Source of the DNA: an uncultured Veillonellaceae bacterium
GTDB lineage: Bacteria; Bacillota; Negativicutes; Veillonellales; Negativicoccaceae
Assembly (NCBI GenBank): GCA_945876385.1
Contig: CAMCNU010000014.1
Span: 1-32,041, forward strand
Direction of reading: 5' to 3'
Length of the DNA: 32,041 nucleotides
Position 1 is the first letter of the stretch. Each line of letters starts with the position of its first letter. Under the pieces are notes generated by a model that did no database searches, was not told where the DNA came from, and saw only the letters and a list, made by a program, of their open reading frames with translations. The position numbers and the translations under genes are program-made. Positions 31,808 to 32,041 of this stretch are shown piece by piece.

Positions 31808-32041
31808 CGGCGCAAGCGGAATAGCGAGTGACGATATAAGTTGTGGTGACGCGCGAGTCATGGGGCAAGTAGTGGCGGCGTGTGAATTACCGCGCAAGTG
31901 GCGTGCAAGAGCGCGACAGGTAACGGCGTAAGTGCGGGATATATGCCATAAGGCGCGACGCGTGTATCGGGATAGCGGCAAGCGCTATGATGTGACGTAC
32001 GGGAGCGGTTGCTTGCGTGGTGTCGGGAGCGGATTGTACGA
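31808..32041 (+). other. Non-coding tail with short degenerate repeats and a cbiZ remnant
   Basis: No gene is supported. GTAACGGCGCAAG (31804-31816, covering the cbiZ stop codon) recurs with one mismatch at 31920-31932. Variants of GCAAG next to GCG or TGG are scattered between. The last 47 bases copy part of the cbiZ coding sequence. Confidence 0.6.
31994..32040 (+). pseudogene. Diverged duplicate of the cbiZ 3' end (may continue past the window)
   Basis: Bases 31994-32040 match 31739-31785 inside cbiZ at 43 of 47 positions; all four differences are transitions. The copied frame still reads DVRERLLAWCRERIVR against DVREWLLTWCRERIVR in cbiZ. An in-frame TGA at 31988-31990 and unrelated sequence upstream show that it is not an intact gene. 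Confidence 0.75.

Overview
This is 32 kb of a GC-rich chromosome in which every convincing gene lies on the + strand. The gene content points to a diderm Firmicute of the class Negativicutes. The lipid regulon (FapR, PlsX, FabK), the mltG-trmR-U32 cluster and the promoter and SD signals are Firmicute-like. A trimeric YadA-type autotransporter and a TonB-dependent receptor, both with signal peptides, show that there is an outer membrane. Class is inferred from this combination; the genus cannot be decided from the window.

Layout. The window opens inside the 3' end of a 5S rRNA, followed by a run of terminator-like hairpins (1-380). Next come a DUF805 membrane protein, an ASCH-domain protein and rpsO (474-1866). 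A fatty-acid/phospholipid operon fills 1916-10031: fapR with its own operator, plsX, fabH, fabK, fabD and fabG, all joined by 4-nt start/stop overlaps, then acpP with its own promoter and terminator, a second FMN reductase-like gene and fabF. It runs into rnc and an orphan radical SAM gene. A cell-wall and tRNA-modification cluster follows (mltG, trmR-like, U32/trhP-like, DUF4911; 11843-14942). Five tRNA genes (Thr, Tyr, fMet, Thr, Met) behind a consensus promoter lead to tuf (15019-16883).

From 16969 to 22298 lies an accessory restriction-modification island of two overlapping genes. One is a methyltransferase-like protein with a SAM motif but no visible NPPY motif. The other is a 1454-residue fusion of a GIY-YIG-type (T5orf172) nuclease, a superfamily 2 helicase and an Eco57I-like methylase. 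Its presumed target-recognition segment is strikingly AT-rich, as if exchanged by recombination. This is the most interesting system here.

The last third holds a HAD hydrolase overlapping an Asp/Glu racemase-family gene, an APC-family permease, the trimeric autotransporter, a TonB-dependent receptor and a CbiZ adenosylcobinamide amidohydrolase. The last two together suggest corrinoid uptake and remodelling. The window ends in a non-coding stretch carrying a diverged copy of the 3' end of cbiZ.
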